A stretch of DNA of 30,418 nt from JAXGPP01 sp964436865 (lineage in GTDB: Bacteria; Planctomycetota; Planctomycetia; Pirellulales; Thermoguttaceae), in the NCBI GenBank assembly GCA_964436865.1, contig CAYTFK010000045.1:1-30418 (forward strand), in the 5' to 3' direction. This document shows, one piece after another, positions 1 to 8,974 of the stretch. Position numbers and translations under genes: made by a program. How positions within the stretch are numbered: position 1 is the stretch's first letter; every line of letters starts with the position of its first letter. Under the pieces are notes generated by a model. It saw only the letters and a list, made by a program, of their open reading frames with translations, was not told the origin of the DNA and did no database searches.

Positions 1-13
1 GCGATCAGCGAAG

Positions 14-2437
14 CTAGGGTTCGATGAGCCAGGCCTCGCCCTCGATGTTGACCATCACCGGATCGTCCATCGCAAGGTACTGGGCCAGATCGCGGCCGTG
101 GCGGCGGGCGAGGGCGAAGTAGTCGTCGCTGAACTGCTTGACGCGGCGCACGTTCTGCTGCTGCTTCTCGGTCACGGTCGAGTCGACCCACTGGTTGTTG
201 CGGCGGAAGAACGTCTTGTTGCCGATCTGCTGCACGGCGGCAACGGCTGCGCTCCGCTCGGTCTGAGCGGCATCAGCAGGGGCTGCGCCGTACATGCCCT
301 GGCCGAGCATGCGTGGAGCACCCGGACCGGATACCTGGCCGGTGCCTATCCTCTGGCCAGCCTGGACGCCAAGCCCGCCGCCGGCGGATTGTCCGGGGGC
401 GGCCGCGGGGTCGTAGACGCTGTTGACGAGGTCTTCGGCGGACAGGGCAGGGGCCGACGCCGGGTAGCCGCCCATGCCGCTGAACCGGTCGGCCCGCTGG
501 AGCGATCCCTTGTAGGCCCGCTGCTCGAAGCCGGCTTGCCCAGAAGTATTGTCTTCGAGCAGGCTCAGGCGAGAGCGGGCGCTGGCAGCGTTGGCGGCCG
601 TATCGTGGAGGTTGACGTTCTCGTCGGCCAGGAACGAGGTGTACGGCGTGAGGATGCCGTGCCGGGTGGAGAGCCGGACGAGTTCCTCGACGAGTTCCTC
701 ATTGCGTCCGTTGAGATCCAGCTCGTCGATGATTTCGCCCACGCGGCGGATGGCCCACAGCTTCTCGATGAAGGCATTGCCCTGGTCGTCGCTGTGCTTG
801 ACGAGGCGGGCGGAGAAATCGAACTTCTGCGCCTCACCGCCGACGGACCCGCGGACGGTGACCTTGGCCGCGCCCGACTGCTTGTAGCGGCCGACCACGA
901 CGAGTTGATCGCCAGCGAAGAGGTCGAACGGCTGCTTGGGGTAGAGCCGATTCACGGGCTTCGCGCCCGACTCCTTGTCGTCGAACTCGAAGGCGATCTC
1001 GACGCCGGTCATTACCGGTGACTCGATTCGCCGGTAGAGCCGGCTGACGCGGTCTTCGATGTCTTCGTCGGGGCGCACGTACTCGGTGTAGCCGTTGCTG
1101 TCGCGGGCGAGCTTGTCCAGGAGCCGGCTGTTGACGTCGTAACCCACGCCGAAGCAGAAGGTCCGCGCCCGGACCTGGTTTGCCTTGCGGGCATTGGCGA
1201 CGATCTGGGCCTCGCTGGTGACGCCGGTCGTCGGCAGGCCATCGCTCAGGAAGAGGACGTAGCTGGGGCGGCTGGAGTCCTGCAACTGGCCGAGCGCGGC
1301 CGTCATGGCGTCGTTGATGTTCGTGCTGCCGCCGGCATAGATTCCTTCGACGAAACCGAGCGCCGCCTGCCGCGACTTGCTGTCGTAGCGCTGCAACTCG
1401 GGACGGAACGCTTCAACGGCGCTATCGTAGGCGATCATGTTGAACAGGTCGCCCTGGCGGAGATTTTCGACGAGGAACTTGGCGGCGGCGCGGGCCTGCT
1501 CGATCTTCTTGCCGCTCATGCTCCCCGAACGGTCGAGGACGAAAAGAACCGTTTTCTTGGCGGGTTCGTCGTCGCTGGCCTTGATCTCGGGACTGGCCAG
1601 GAGGAGGAAGTAGCCGTCTTCGTCGCTCTCCGGCCGATAGCTGATTACCCGGGTGCTGACCTTTCCCTGGCCGACGTCGTAGAGGAGGCGGAAGTCGGCG
1701 CCGGGAATTTCTTTCTCCGCCTTGTAGCTTACCGTGGCGTGCCGGCTGTCGGGGCGCTTGATCGAGACCTCGTGGGTCGGGCTGTAGACGTTCTTGATCG
1801 GCTCCTGGCTCTCGATAGTGACCCGGAAGTTGATCGCTTCCACGGGGTGCGAAGTGTACTTGGCGGTGCTCAGCGGGAAGAGGAAGTCGGTGAGCCCCTC
1901 CTGCTTCCGCAGCAGTTGCGAGTAGCGGAGCGAAACGGTCCGCTCCTGGCCCGGCGGCACGGGAAAGACGCTGGTGCGGAACAGGCCGGTTCCCATCCAC
2001 TCCAGCAGCGCGGGATCGCGATTCTTGCGGACGATCTCCTCGTAGAGCCGGCGGGCCTCCTCAGCATTGAGCAGGCGGGCGGGAAATTCCTTGCCGTCGA
2101 CCATCAGAGTCATCGATTCAATCGCGCCGTCGTAGGGGAGCGGGAAGATGAACGACACTTCGAGTTGCCGGCTGCCCGTATTGACGAACGACTGCGAGAC
2201 CTGCACCTGGGCCACCTGATCGACGAGGCGTGCCTGTACGTCGAGCGCTTTGATCTTGTAGCTGGCGGGCGGCTCGGGCCGGGGCGCGGGGTGGTGCGGC
2301 GGCCAGATGATGATTGGCCGCGGCAGGCGGACCGCCTCGTCGGGATTGACTACCACAAGGACACCCTGAGCTTGCGCTACCGCCGGCACCAGCAGTAGCA
2401 GCACGATCATCGCACGACGGGCAATCACGCCTGACAT
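14..2437 (-). CDS. secreted VIT domain + von Willebrand factor A domain protein
   Basis: An 807-residue exported protein. Residues 1-24 are a signal peptide ending in AQA. Residues about 60-178 match the VIT domain (conserved FPLP, Y-E-E and FPVPPG patches). Residues about 296-480 form a von Willebrand A domain with an intact MIDAS motif, D302-R-S304-G-S306, plus the later SDGLPTTG loop. The tail has a Gly/Ala/Gln-rich linker and a conserved-looking C-terminal block (NNQWVDS...). The architecture resembles bacterial relatives of inter-alpha-trypsin inhibitor heavy chains; such proteins are thought to bind ligands through a metal ion at the cell surface or in the periplasm, but the partner is unknown. 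An in-frame open frame continues 57 codons upstream. I chose ATG 2437 because GGGAGG lies 8 nt before it and the signal peptide starts there. No sortase or membrane anchor is seen at the C-terminus. It is transcribed away from the ACT gene across a 593-bp gap. Confidence 0.9.
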   Translation of the reverse strand: MSGVIARRAMIVLLLLVPAVAQAQGVLVVVNPDEAVRLPRPIIIWPPHHPAPRPEPPASYKIKALDVQARLVDQVAQVQVSQSFVNTGSRQLEVSFIFPLPYDGAIESMTLMVDGKEFPARLLNAEEARRLYEEIVRKNRDPALLEWMGTGLFRTSVFPVPPGQERTVSLRYSQLLRKQEGLTDFLFPLSTAKYTSHPVEAINFRVTIESQEPIKNVYSPTHEVSIKRPDSRHATVSYKAEKEIPGADFRLLYDVGQGKVSTRVISYRPESDEDGYFLLLASPEIKASDDEPAKKTVLFVLDRSGSMSGKKIEQARAAAKFLVENLRQGDLFNMIAYDSAVEAFRPELQRYDSKSRQAALGFVEGIYAGGSTNINDAMTAALGQLQDSSRPSYVLFLSDGLPTTGVTSEAQIVANARKANQVRARTFCFGVGYDVNSRLLDKLARDSNGYTEYVRPDEDIEDRVSRLYRRIESPVMTGVEIAFEFDDKESGAKPVNRLYPKQPFDLFAGDQLVVVGRYKQSGAAKVTVRGSVGGEAQKFDFSARLVKHSDDQGNAFIEKLWAIRRVGEIIDELDLNGRNEELVEELVRLSTRHGILTPYTSFLADENVNLHDTAANAASARSRLSLLEDNTSGQAGFEQRAYKGSLQRADRFSGMGGYPASAPALSAEDLVNSVYDPAAAPGQSAGGGLGVQAGQRIGTGQVSGPGAPRMLGQGMYGAAPADAAQTERSAAVAAVQQIGNKTFFRRNNQWVDSTVTEKQQQNVRRVKQFSDDYFALARRHGRDLAQYLAMDDPVMVNIEGEAWLIEP

Positions 2438-2709
2438 CGCCTGGACCTCCCTGGCTGGTATGTGAGCTGGCACGTTGGGCTCAGCAGAATCGGACTTTCG
2501 AGTCACAAATGGAGAACGAAGGATCGCTGAAGGGGAGTGCATGGGGCATTCATGCTGCGAGCGTCTCCGGTCATTCGGCTTGCTCGTTTGCCCCTTCCCG
2601 CTGGCCATTGTACCGGCTGGGGCGCCTGCCGGGCGTCACGGCTCTGTAACAAGGGGGCGGCGCGGGGGGCTGCTACCTATGAGACGGTTGAGCCGGGGGT
2701 GGAGTTTCA

Positions 2710-2725
2710 CGATTCCGGGGAATCG
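2710..2725. promoter_or_regulatory. 16-nt palindrome, possible operator
   Basis: CGATTCC-GG-GGAATCG is a perfect 7+2+7 inverted repeat in the divergent gap, about 120 bp upstream of the ACT-gene promoter. It has the form of a dimeric repressor site, but no second copy or known consensus supports it. It could be chance. Confidence 0.25.
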
Positions 2726-2846
2726 ATCGAGCGGGGCGGGGTGGAAGCAAAATGGTCTGGAGGGACGACCGGCTGTCTTGAGGGACGGAAAGTCCACGAT
2801 TTGGCGCGTGTTTTCGGGGGCAAAATCTGACCCTCTTTACGGTTGA

Positions 2847-2874
2847 TTGACCGGCAGGGAGCGCATGTTATGAT
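2847..2874 (+). promoter_or_regulatory. sigma70-type promoter with extended -10, for the ACT gene
   Basis: TTGACC (2847-2852), a 16-nt spacer, then TATGAT (2869-2874) preceded by TG at -15/-14 (TGTTATGAT). This is the best sigma70-like promoter in the window. It predicts a transcript starting near 2881 and a leader of about 150 nt before the ATG at 3031. Confidence 0.6.
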
Positions 2875-2881
2875 CCTATTT

Positions 2882-2994
2882 GGATCGGGAACGGCCCTTG
2901 TCTGAGGGACTTCGGCGCCACCGACTAGCCGCCTGCAAAAGGGGCGACGTCCGGCCGGTTTCGATCGGGTCCTGGAATCCGTTCCCGCGATGCC
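2882..2994 (+). ncRNA. candidate structured 5' leader (cis-regulatory RNA) of the ACT gene
   Basis: The predicted transcript start (about 2881) sits at the base of a long-range helix: CGGGAACGG (2886-2894) is perfectly complementary to CCGTTCCCG (2979-2987). Inside it are CCCT/AGGG (2895-2898 with 2905-2908), CGGC/GCCG (2913-2916 with 2928-2931), and a 5-bp stem CCGGU/AUCGG (2955-2959 with 2964-2968) capped by a UUCG tetraloop. The ribosome site follows at 3018-3024. This looks like a multibranch leader, but it matches no riboswitch class I recognise. GC-rich DNA gives chance stems, so confidence is low. Confidence 0.3.
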
Positions 2995-3030
2995 ACGTTT
3001 CCTCGTCACATCTCTAGAAGGAGGAACGGG

Positions 3031-3483
3031 ATGCAAACGGCCAAGCAACTTTCGGTGACGTTGGTCAACAAGCCGGGCCGGCTCGCTGCGATGCTCAGTG
3101 CTCTAGCGAAGGAGAAGGTTACGCTTCGCGCCCTTGTCGTGATGGATTCGGGCGATCGAGGCAAAGTACGGTTTGTTCCCAGCGATTTTGCGGTTGCCAC
3201 CGAGGTCTTGGACAAGATGAACGTGCGGTATGAGGCCGCCGACGTGTTATTGGTAGATGTTACCAGCCAATCGGGTGCATTCCGAAACATGTGTGAGCGG
3301 TTGGCCACCGAGCATCTCAACATCGACTACGCATACTGTTCGTTCGGTGGCAACAACGGCAGCAAGGGGGGTGGGGTGGCCGTGATCAAGGTGAACGACC
3401 TGGGTAAGGCGCAGAAGATCCTCACTGAGACGCCGGTCGCCAGCGATCGCCGGCCCGGCCGACGGCCGATCCACGCCCGCTAG
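3031..3483 (+). CDS. tandem ACT-domain protein (amino-acid-binding regulator)
   Basis: A 150-residue soluble protein made almost only of two ACT domains: residues about 7-70, beginning with the typical VTLVNKPGRLAAML, and about 74-135, containing QSGAFRNMCERLA and YAYCSFGG. ACT domains bind small ligands, usually amino acids, and change the activity of a partner. No catalytic domain is present, so this is a stand-alone sensor or regulatory subunit. The last 15 residues are basic and Pro-rich and probably disordered. The start is secure: AAGGAGG at 3018-3024, 6 nt before ATG. A consensus-like promoter and a 150-nt leader precede it, so expression may be controlled through the leader. The neighbours do not reveal its partner. 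Confidence 0.85.
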   Translation: MQTAKQLSVTLVNKPGRLAAMLSALAKEKVTLRALVVMDSGDRGKVRFVPSDFAVATEVLDKMNVRYEAADVLLVDVTSQSGAFRNMCERLATEHLNIDYAYCSFGGNNGSKGGGVAVIKVNDLGKAQKILTETPVASDRRPGRRPIHAR

Positions 3484-3678
3484 TTGCTCTTGCAGGCCGA
3501 AGCCATTCTTGGGAGACTCCCGGTCGCGCGGGGCCGCATCCGCCGTGCGCGCCGGTCGGAGCACTCCTACGGGATGCCGCCGACCCAAAAGCCGCCTGCT
3601 CCGGCAGGCCGGCGGATGTCGGACCGCGCGTTGATCGGTCCTTGCGGGGAGGGGACGGGTTGAAGGCGAATAGGAGAC

Positions 3679-3690
3679 GGGCTAAAGCCC
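3679..3690. repeat. palindrome GGGCTAAAGCCC
   Basis: A perfect 12-nt palindrome with AA at its centre, in a gene-free gap. From memory, GGGCTAAAGCCC-type elements recur between genes in planctomycete genomes. Only one copy is in this window, so the repeat status is inference. Confidence 0.35.
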
Positions 3691-3753
3691 ATCCCACGGA
3701 GAGGGCGGACTGGAGCCTGGTTGCGGCGAAGTGGCGGGCGGATGTCTAACCTG

Positions 3754-3770
3754 CGAGACAGGATGTCTCG
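3754..3770 (+). promoter_or_regulatory. hairpin enclosing the ribosome site of the lipoprotein gene
   Basis: CGAGACA-GGA-TGTCTCG is a perfect 7-bp hairpin ending on the base before the ATG at 3771. The only Shine-Dalgarno-like bases (AGGA, 3760-3763) lie at its top, so in RNA the hairpin would occupy the ribosome-binding region. It could reduce or gate translation, or be a dispersed palindromic repeat that landed here. Confidence 0.35.
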
Positions 3771-4388
3771 ATGAGGTGTATGCTTGCAGCAGGGTTGCTT
3801 GCCCTGGCCGGCTGCACGGCCGGACCGCCGCCGTATGCGCCGGTGCCAGCGGCGACGCAGCCCTACCTCCAGAATCCGGTCCTGCTGCCCGGCAGCAACC
3901 ACGAGCTGGTGTGGGAAGTCGTGGTCGACGTGGTCGACGACTACTTCGAGATCGAACAGGAAGAGCCAGTTCGATTACTGGGCAGCCACATCATCGATGG
4001 CCGCATCGACACCTGGCCCAAGACGGGAGCAACCGCCTTTGAACCCTGGCATCGCGACTCGGCCGACAGTTATGAGCGGCTGGAGAGCACCCTGCAATCG
4101 ATCCGCCGCTACGCCCAAGTTCGAGTGATGCCCCGTGAGACGGGTTTCCTGGTTGAGGTGGCCGTGTTCAAGGAGCTGGAGGACGTGGAGCGGCCCGTGC
4201 GGTCGACTGCGGGGGCAGCCACATTCCACAATGACACCTCGCTGACGCGGATTGTTAATCCGGTGGGCGAACAGCCGGTCCGCGAAGGCTGGATCAACCT
4301 GGGGCGCGATCTGGCGCTGGAACAGCGAATCCTCGGCGACCTTACGGCTCGGATGGCCAGTGTGTCCAGGTCCGCTCCGCTGCAATAG
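3771..4388 (+). CDS. outer-surface lipoprotein of unknown function
   Basis: A 205-residue lipoprotein. The N-terminus has a short hydrophobic stretch and a clear lipobox, L12-A-G-C15, so it should be cleaved and lipidated at C15. A Pro-rich linker follows, then a mixed alpha/beta domain (residues about 40-195) with ELVWEVVVDVVDDYFEIE near its start and WINLGRDLALEQRILGDL near its end. I do not recognise the family. Two ATGs are possible, 3771 and 3780; I kept 3771 because AGGA lies 7 nt before it, though a hairpin covers that site. The next gene, a histidine kinase, is convergent, so this gene probably stands alone. Confidence 0.75.
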   Translation: MRCMLAAGLLALAGCTAGPPPYAPVPAATQPYLQNPVLLPGSNHELVWEVVVDVVDDYFEIEQEEPVRLLGSHIIDGRIDTWPKTGATAFEPWHRDSADSYERLESTLQSIRRYAQVRVMPRETGFLVEVAVFKELEDVERPVRSTAGAATFHNDTSLTRIVNPVGEQPVREGWINLGRDLALEQRILGDLTARMASVSRSAPLQ

Positions 4389-4448
4389 CTGCGGGGCGTT
4401 GGCAGGAGCGATCGTGGCAGAGGCTCGCTCCCCCAGGCCAACAGCGGA

Positions 4449-5282
4449 TCAGAAGGCGGTGGGGTGCGCAGACGGAGCGGGGGCTGGCGTGGCAAGAATC
4501 GCCGGTCGCACGCCGCCCGTCGCTTTGGCGACCGTGGGCAGCTTGAGTGTGAAGCAGGTTCCCTTTCCCACGCTGCTGTCGACGCGTATCCGGCCGTGAT
4601 GGGCCTCGATGATGTCTTTGCAGAGCGAGAGCCCGAGGCCGGTTCCCCCTTTGCCGCTGGCGTCGGGGCCCTGCTTGGTGGTAAAGAAGGGCTCGAAAAT
4701 GTGCGGCAGCTTCTCCGGCGGGATACCGCAGCCGTAATCGCGAACGATCAGGTCGACGAAGTCGCCCTCGGCATCGTGAGCCGTTTTGATCAGCAGGCGG
4801 CCGCCGCCCGGCATGGCCTGGCGGGCGTTGATCAGCAGATTGAGCAATACCTGCTGGATCTGGTTGCCGTTGACGTAGGCTTCGGGCACCGGCTGGAAGT
4901 GCTTGTCGACCGTGATCCGATACTTGTTCATCTCGCGTTCGAGGAGGATCAGCGTGTCTTCGAGCAGCCGCACGAGGTCGGTGGCCTCCAAGCCGGTATT
5001 GCGGTTGCGGGCGATGCCGAGCACGCCGTTGGTGATCTTGGCGGCGCGGTTGCCGGCGGCGAGGATCTTCTCGAAGGCTTTTTCCCGGGTTTCGTTGTCC
5101 TTGTGGCGCAACCCGAGCTTCGCGTAGTTGATGATGGTCATCAGCACGTTGTTGAATTCGTGCGTGGTCGTGCTGACCAGTTCCCCGAGCGCAGTGAGCT
5201 TCTGGGCTTGATGGAGCTGCTCTTTGAGCATCTCCACCTGCTGTTCGAGGCTGGGACGAAGTGAGCTGTCGCCGCTGGCCAC
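4449..5282 (-). CDS. soluble sensor histidine kinase (orphan)
   Basis: About 277 residues from GTG 5282. A coiled-coil lead (residues about 12-40) runs into a HisKA domain with the phospho-acceptor in THEFNN (H41). A complete HATPase_c domain follows: N-box LLNLLINARQAM, G1 box DYGCGIP, F box FEPFFTTK and G2 box GTGLGLSL. The HEFNN form of the H-box is typical of kinases that often work in hybrid or NtrB-like systems. There is no membrane helix or PAS/GAF sensor, so the signal must come through the coiled coil or a partner. No response regulator is adjacent. The frame is open up to a TTG at 5408, but those 42 extra codons are rich in Arg codons CGA/AGA/AGG, have lower third-position GC, and lack a ribosome site. 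GTG 5282 has GGGGGA just upstream. The start is uncertain; the domain calls are not. Confidence 0.85.
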   Translation of the reverse strand: MASGDSSLRPSLEQQVEMLKEQLHQAQKLTALGELVSTTTHEFNNVLMTIINYAKLGLRHKDNETREKAFEKILAAGNRAAKITNGVLGIARNRNTGLEATDLVRLLEDTLILLEREMNKYRITVDKHFQPVPEAYVNGNQIQQVLLNLLINARQAMPGGGRLLIKTAHDAEGDFVDLIVRDYGCGIPPEKLPHIFEPFFTTKQGPDASGKGGTGLGLSLCKDIIEAHHGRIRVDSSVGKGTCFTLKLPTVAKATGGVRPAILATPAPAPSAHPTAF

Positions 5283-5454
5283 TGCTTCCCCCGATCTAAT
5301 GGTATTTGCTGAGACTCCGCGGGACTCGCCTGGCAGCTTCAGTCTCGCCCGTTTGCCACGTCGCGCGTGTCCTCGCTGTCTTGCCCCGGCAACTCGCCTT
5401 AACTTCAAATCGGATCAAGATTTAGTCACTTGGAACCGTATCGTCGAACCGGCA

Positions 5455-5483
5455 TCGGCAACTGTAGGGCAAGGGGTTATAAT
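5455..5483 (+). promoter_or_regulatory. promoter with perfect TATAAT -10
   Basis: TCGGCA (5455-5460), a 17-nt spacer, then TATAAT (5478-5483). The -10 is a perfect match and the -35 matches at 4 of 6 positions. Transcription would start near 5490, just before the 85-residue gene at 5533. Confidence 0.5.
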
Positions 5484-5532
5484 CCGCCGCGCGATGGCCG
5501 TGCCGGGGAGTGGGGAAACGGGAGGGACTGCG

Positions 5533-5790
5533 GTGCATACGGTAGAACTGCTGGAAGCGGCGTTGGCAGCGGCCGAGAAGGCGGGTTACCGCGTGCGGGA
5601 AGAATGGCTTGGCGGTAGCGGTGGCGGAGGCTGCGAAATACGGGGGCAGAAATGGCTGTTTCTCGATTTGGCGCTCGGCCCAAGCGACCAGCTTGAGCAG
5701 GTCTTGGAGACGCTCGCTCGTGAGCCTGCGACCAGCACGGTTGTGCCAGACGGCTTGAAGATGCTCCTCCAGCGGCGGCGTGCCGCCTGA
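5533..5790 (+). CDS. small conserved-looking protein of unknown function
   Basis: An 85-residue soluble protein. It opens with an Ala/Leu-rich helix (VELLEAALAAAEKAGYRVREEW), has a Gly-rich turn (GGSGGGGCEI), a short hydrophobic strand (KWLFLDLALG), and a basic C-terminus. I do not recognise a family. It reads like a compact alpha/beta fold. GTG 5533 is the best start because GGAGGGA lies at 5521-5527, 5 nt upstream; ATG 5494 in the same frame is an alternative but has no ribosome site and falls almost on the predicted transcript start. Its TGA stop directly abuts the stop of nadD on the other strand, with no spacer. Confidence 0.65.
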   Translation: MHTVELLEAALAAAEKAGYRVREEWLGGSGGGGCEIRGQKWLFLDLALGPSDQLEQVLETLAREPATSTVVPDGLKMLLQRRRAA

Positions 5791-6423
5791 TCAGGCTCCC
5801 GGCGCTTCACTGGTCGGCTGACGGTAGAGCGCGTGCTGAAGGACGTACTGCTCGACGGCGGGCGTTGTCCAGTAGCGGATGCTGCGGCCGCTGGCTACCC
5901 GCTGGCGGATCTCGGTGCTGCTCAGCCCGATCGCCGGCATTTCCACCTGATGGGCGCGAATCTGCTGCCGGCGCTCCGGCGAGGCAATTTCGGCGAGGAC
6001 GTCGAAATCGGGTTCGGCCACTCCGGCGCGCCGTACCACGATGGGCGTTGCCAGTTGACAGACAACAGCCGCTTCGCGCCAGTGCGGCAGATCGTAGAGC
6101 ATGTCGGCGCCCATCAGAAAGAAGAGTTCCGCGTCGGGGGCCTCCTGGCGGAAGTGTCGCAGTGTATCGACGGTGTAGCTCACGCCGCCGCGATCGATCT
6201 CAAAGCGGCTGACGCCAAAGGATTCGTGTCCCCCGGCGGCCAGTTCGAGCATTTCCACCCGCCGGATGCCTGAAGTCCGCTCGAATCCCTGCTTATGCGG
6301 GGGTGTTGCTGCGGGAAGGAACAGGACGCGATCGAGTCGTTGCTGTTCGCGGCAAGACTCGGCCAAGAGGAGATGGCCGAAGTGGACGGGGTCGAACGAG
6401 CCGCCGAACAAGCCGAGACGCAT
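5791..6423 (-). CDS. nadD: nicotinate-nucleotide adenylyltransferase
   Basis: A 210-residue NadD, the enzyme that joins nicotinate mononucleotide and ATP to make deamido-NAD in NAD synthesis. The nucleotidyltransferase signature GGSFDPVHFGH (residues 7-17) holds both catalytic histidines (H14, H17). The family motifs SYTVDTL and GADMLYDLPHW are present, and the second nucleotide-binding motif SSTEIR is at 168-173. The length is normal. ATG 6423 has GGAGG 7 nt upstream. It is divergent from priA across only 56 bp, so the two promoter regions must overlap. Downstream it ends head-on against the small gene before it. Confidence 0.95.
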   Translation of the reverse strand: MRLGLFGGSFDPVHFGHLLLAESCREQQRLDRVLFLPAATPPHKQGFERTSGIRRVEMLELAAGGHESFGVSRFEIDRGGVSYTVDTLRHFRQEAPDAELFFLMGADMLYDLPHWREAAVVCQLATPIVVRRAGVAEPDFDVLAEIASPERRQQIRAHQVEMPAIGLSSTEIRQRVASGRSIRYWTTPAVEQYVLQHALYRQPTSEAPGA

Positions 6424-6479
6424 CGCATAACCTCCAGCACTTGCGAGGGTTAAGAAGATTGGGGTATCGTACTGGACGT

Positions 6480-8768
<2,289 letters not shown>

Positions 8769-8786
8769 ACGCGGCTTCAGAATTGG

Positions 8787-8832
8787 TGGTGCAGGCGTCC
8801 CGCCTGCCCTTGCAGGCGAGACGCCTGCACCA
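8787..8832. repeat. double nested palindrome after priA
   Basis: Two 17-nt palindromic units, GCAGGCG-TCC-CGCCTGC (8791-8807) and GCAGGCG-AGA-CGCCTGC (8812-8828), stand head to tail. Together they also form one large hairpin with 13-bp outer arms (8787-8799 with 8820-8832) and a 7-bp inner stem with a CCTT loop. The layout is REP/BIME-like. It may end priA transcription, though no T-run follows. Confidence 0.6.
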
Positions 8833-8854
8833 GAACGGTTTTCGCGAGGGCCAT

Positions 8855-8876
8855 GCACGGGTCTGGCCGCCCGTGC
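8855..8876. repeat. 7-bp hairpin GCACGGG/CCCGTGC
   Basis: An inverted repeat, GCACGGG (8855-8861) and CCCGTGC (8870-8876), with an 8-nt loop, just after the double palindrome. It is a second possible stem for transcript ending or stability between priA and the kinase. Confidence 0.35.
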
Positions 8877-8939
8877 GGGCACGCCGACTGAGGGTTCCGG
8901 CGGCGCTGCTTTCCTCTGGCGTGGCGGGCGTAAATCCCG

Positions 8940-8945
8940 TAGAAT
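8940..8945 (+). promoter_or_regulatory. -10 box TAGAAT before the DUF3365 kinase
   Basis: TAGAAT (5 of 6 match) about 30 nt before ATG 8975, with only a poor -35 at the right distance (TGGCGT, 8917-8922). It implies a short leader of about 23 nt and a promoter separate from priA. Confidence 0.35.
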
Positions 8946-8974
8946 ACGGCAATTAGGGGAAAGTTGCCGCTGTC

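Larger units (their letters stand above)
2438..3030. other. 593-bp divergent intergenic region
   Basis: This gap lies between the start of the VIT/vWA gene (minus) and the ACT gene (plus). Its open frames have unconvincing, Arg/Gly/Pro-rich translations and no ribosome site, so I see no gene here. It does hold a 16-nt palindrome at 2710-2725, a strong extended -10 promoter at 2847-2874, and a roughly 150-nt leader with a long-range 9-bp stem (each listed separately). I could not find a convincing promoter for the minus-strand gene. Confidence 0.6.
3484..3770. other. intergenic gap with small palindromes
   Basis: No gene is seen in these 287 bases. They hold GGGAG-A-CTCCC (3511-3521), a 6-bp hairpin GCCTGC-TCCG-GCAGGC (3594-3609), the palindrome GGGCTAAAGCCC (3679-3690), and an imperfect promoter candidate TTGCGG (3721-3726) N18 TCTAAC (3745-3750). 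The octamer GGATGTCT occurs twice, at 3740-3747 and 3761-3768. Confidence 0.5.

Noticed and set aside
98..1021. Plus-strand open frame of about 300 codons inside the VIT/vWA gene
   Set aside because: It mirrors the real minus-strand gene, lacks a ribosome site, and its product has no domain.
2475..2846. Small plus-strand open frames in the gap before the ACT gene
   Set aside because: Composition is Arg/Gly/Pro-rich and unlike the neighbours; there is no ribosome site, and an overlapping frame would cover the promoter of the next gene.
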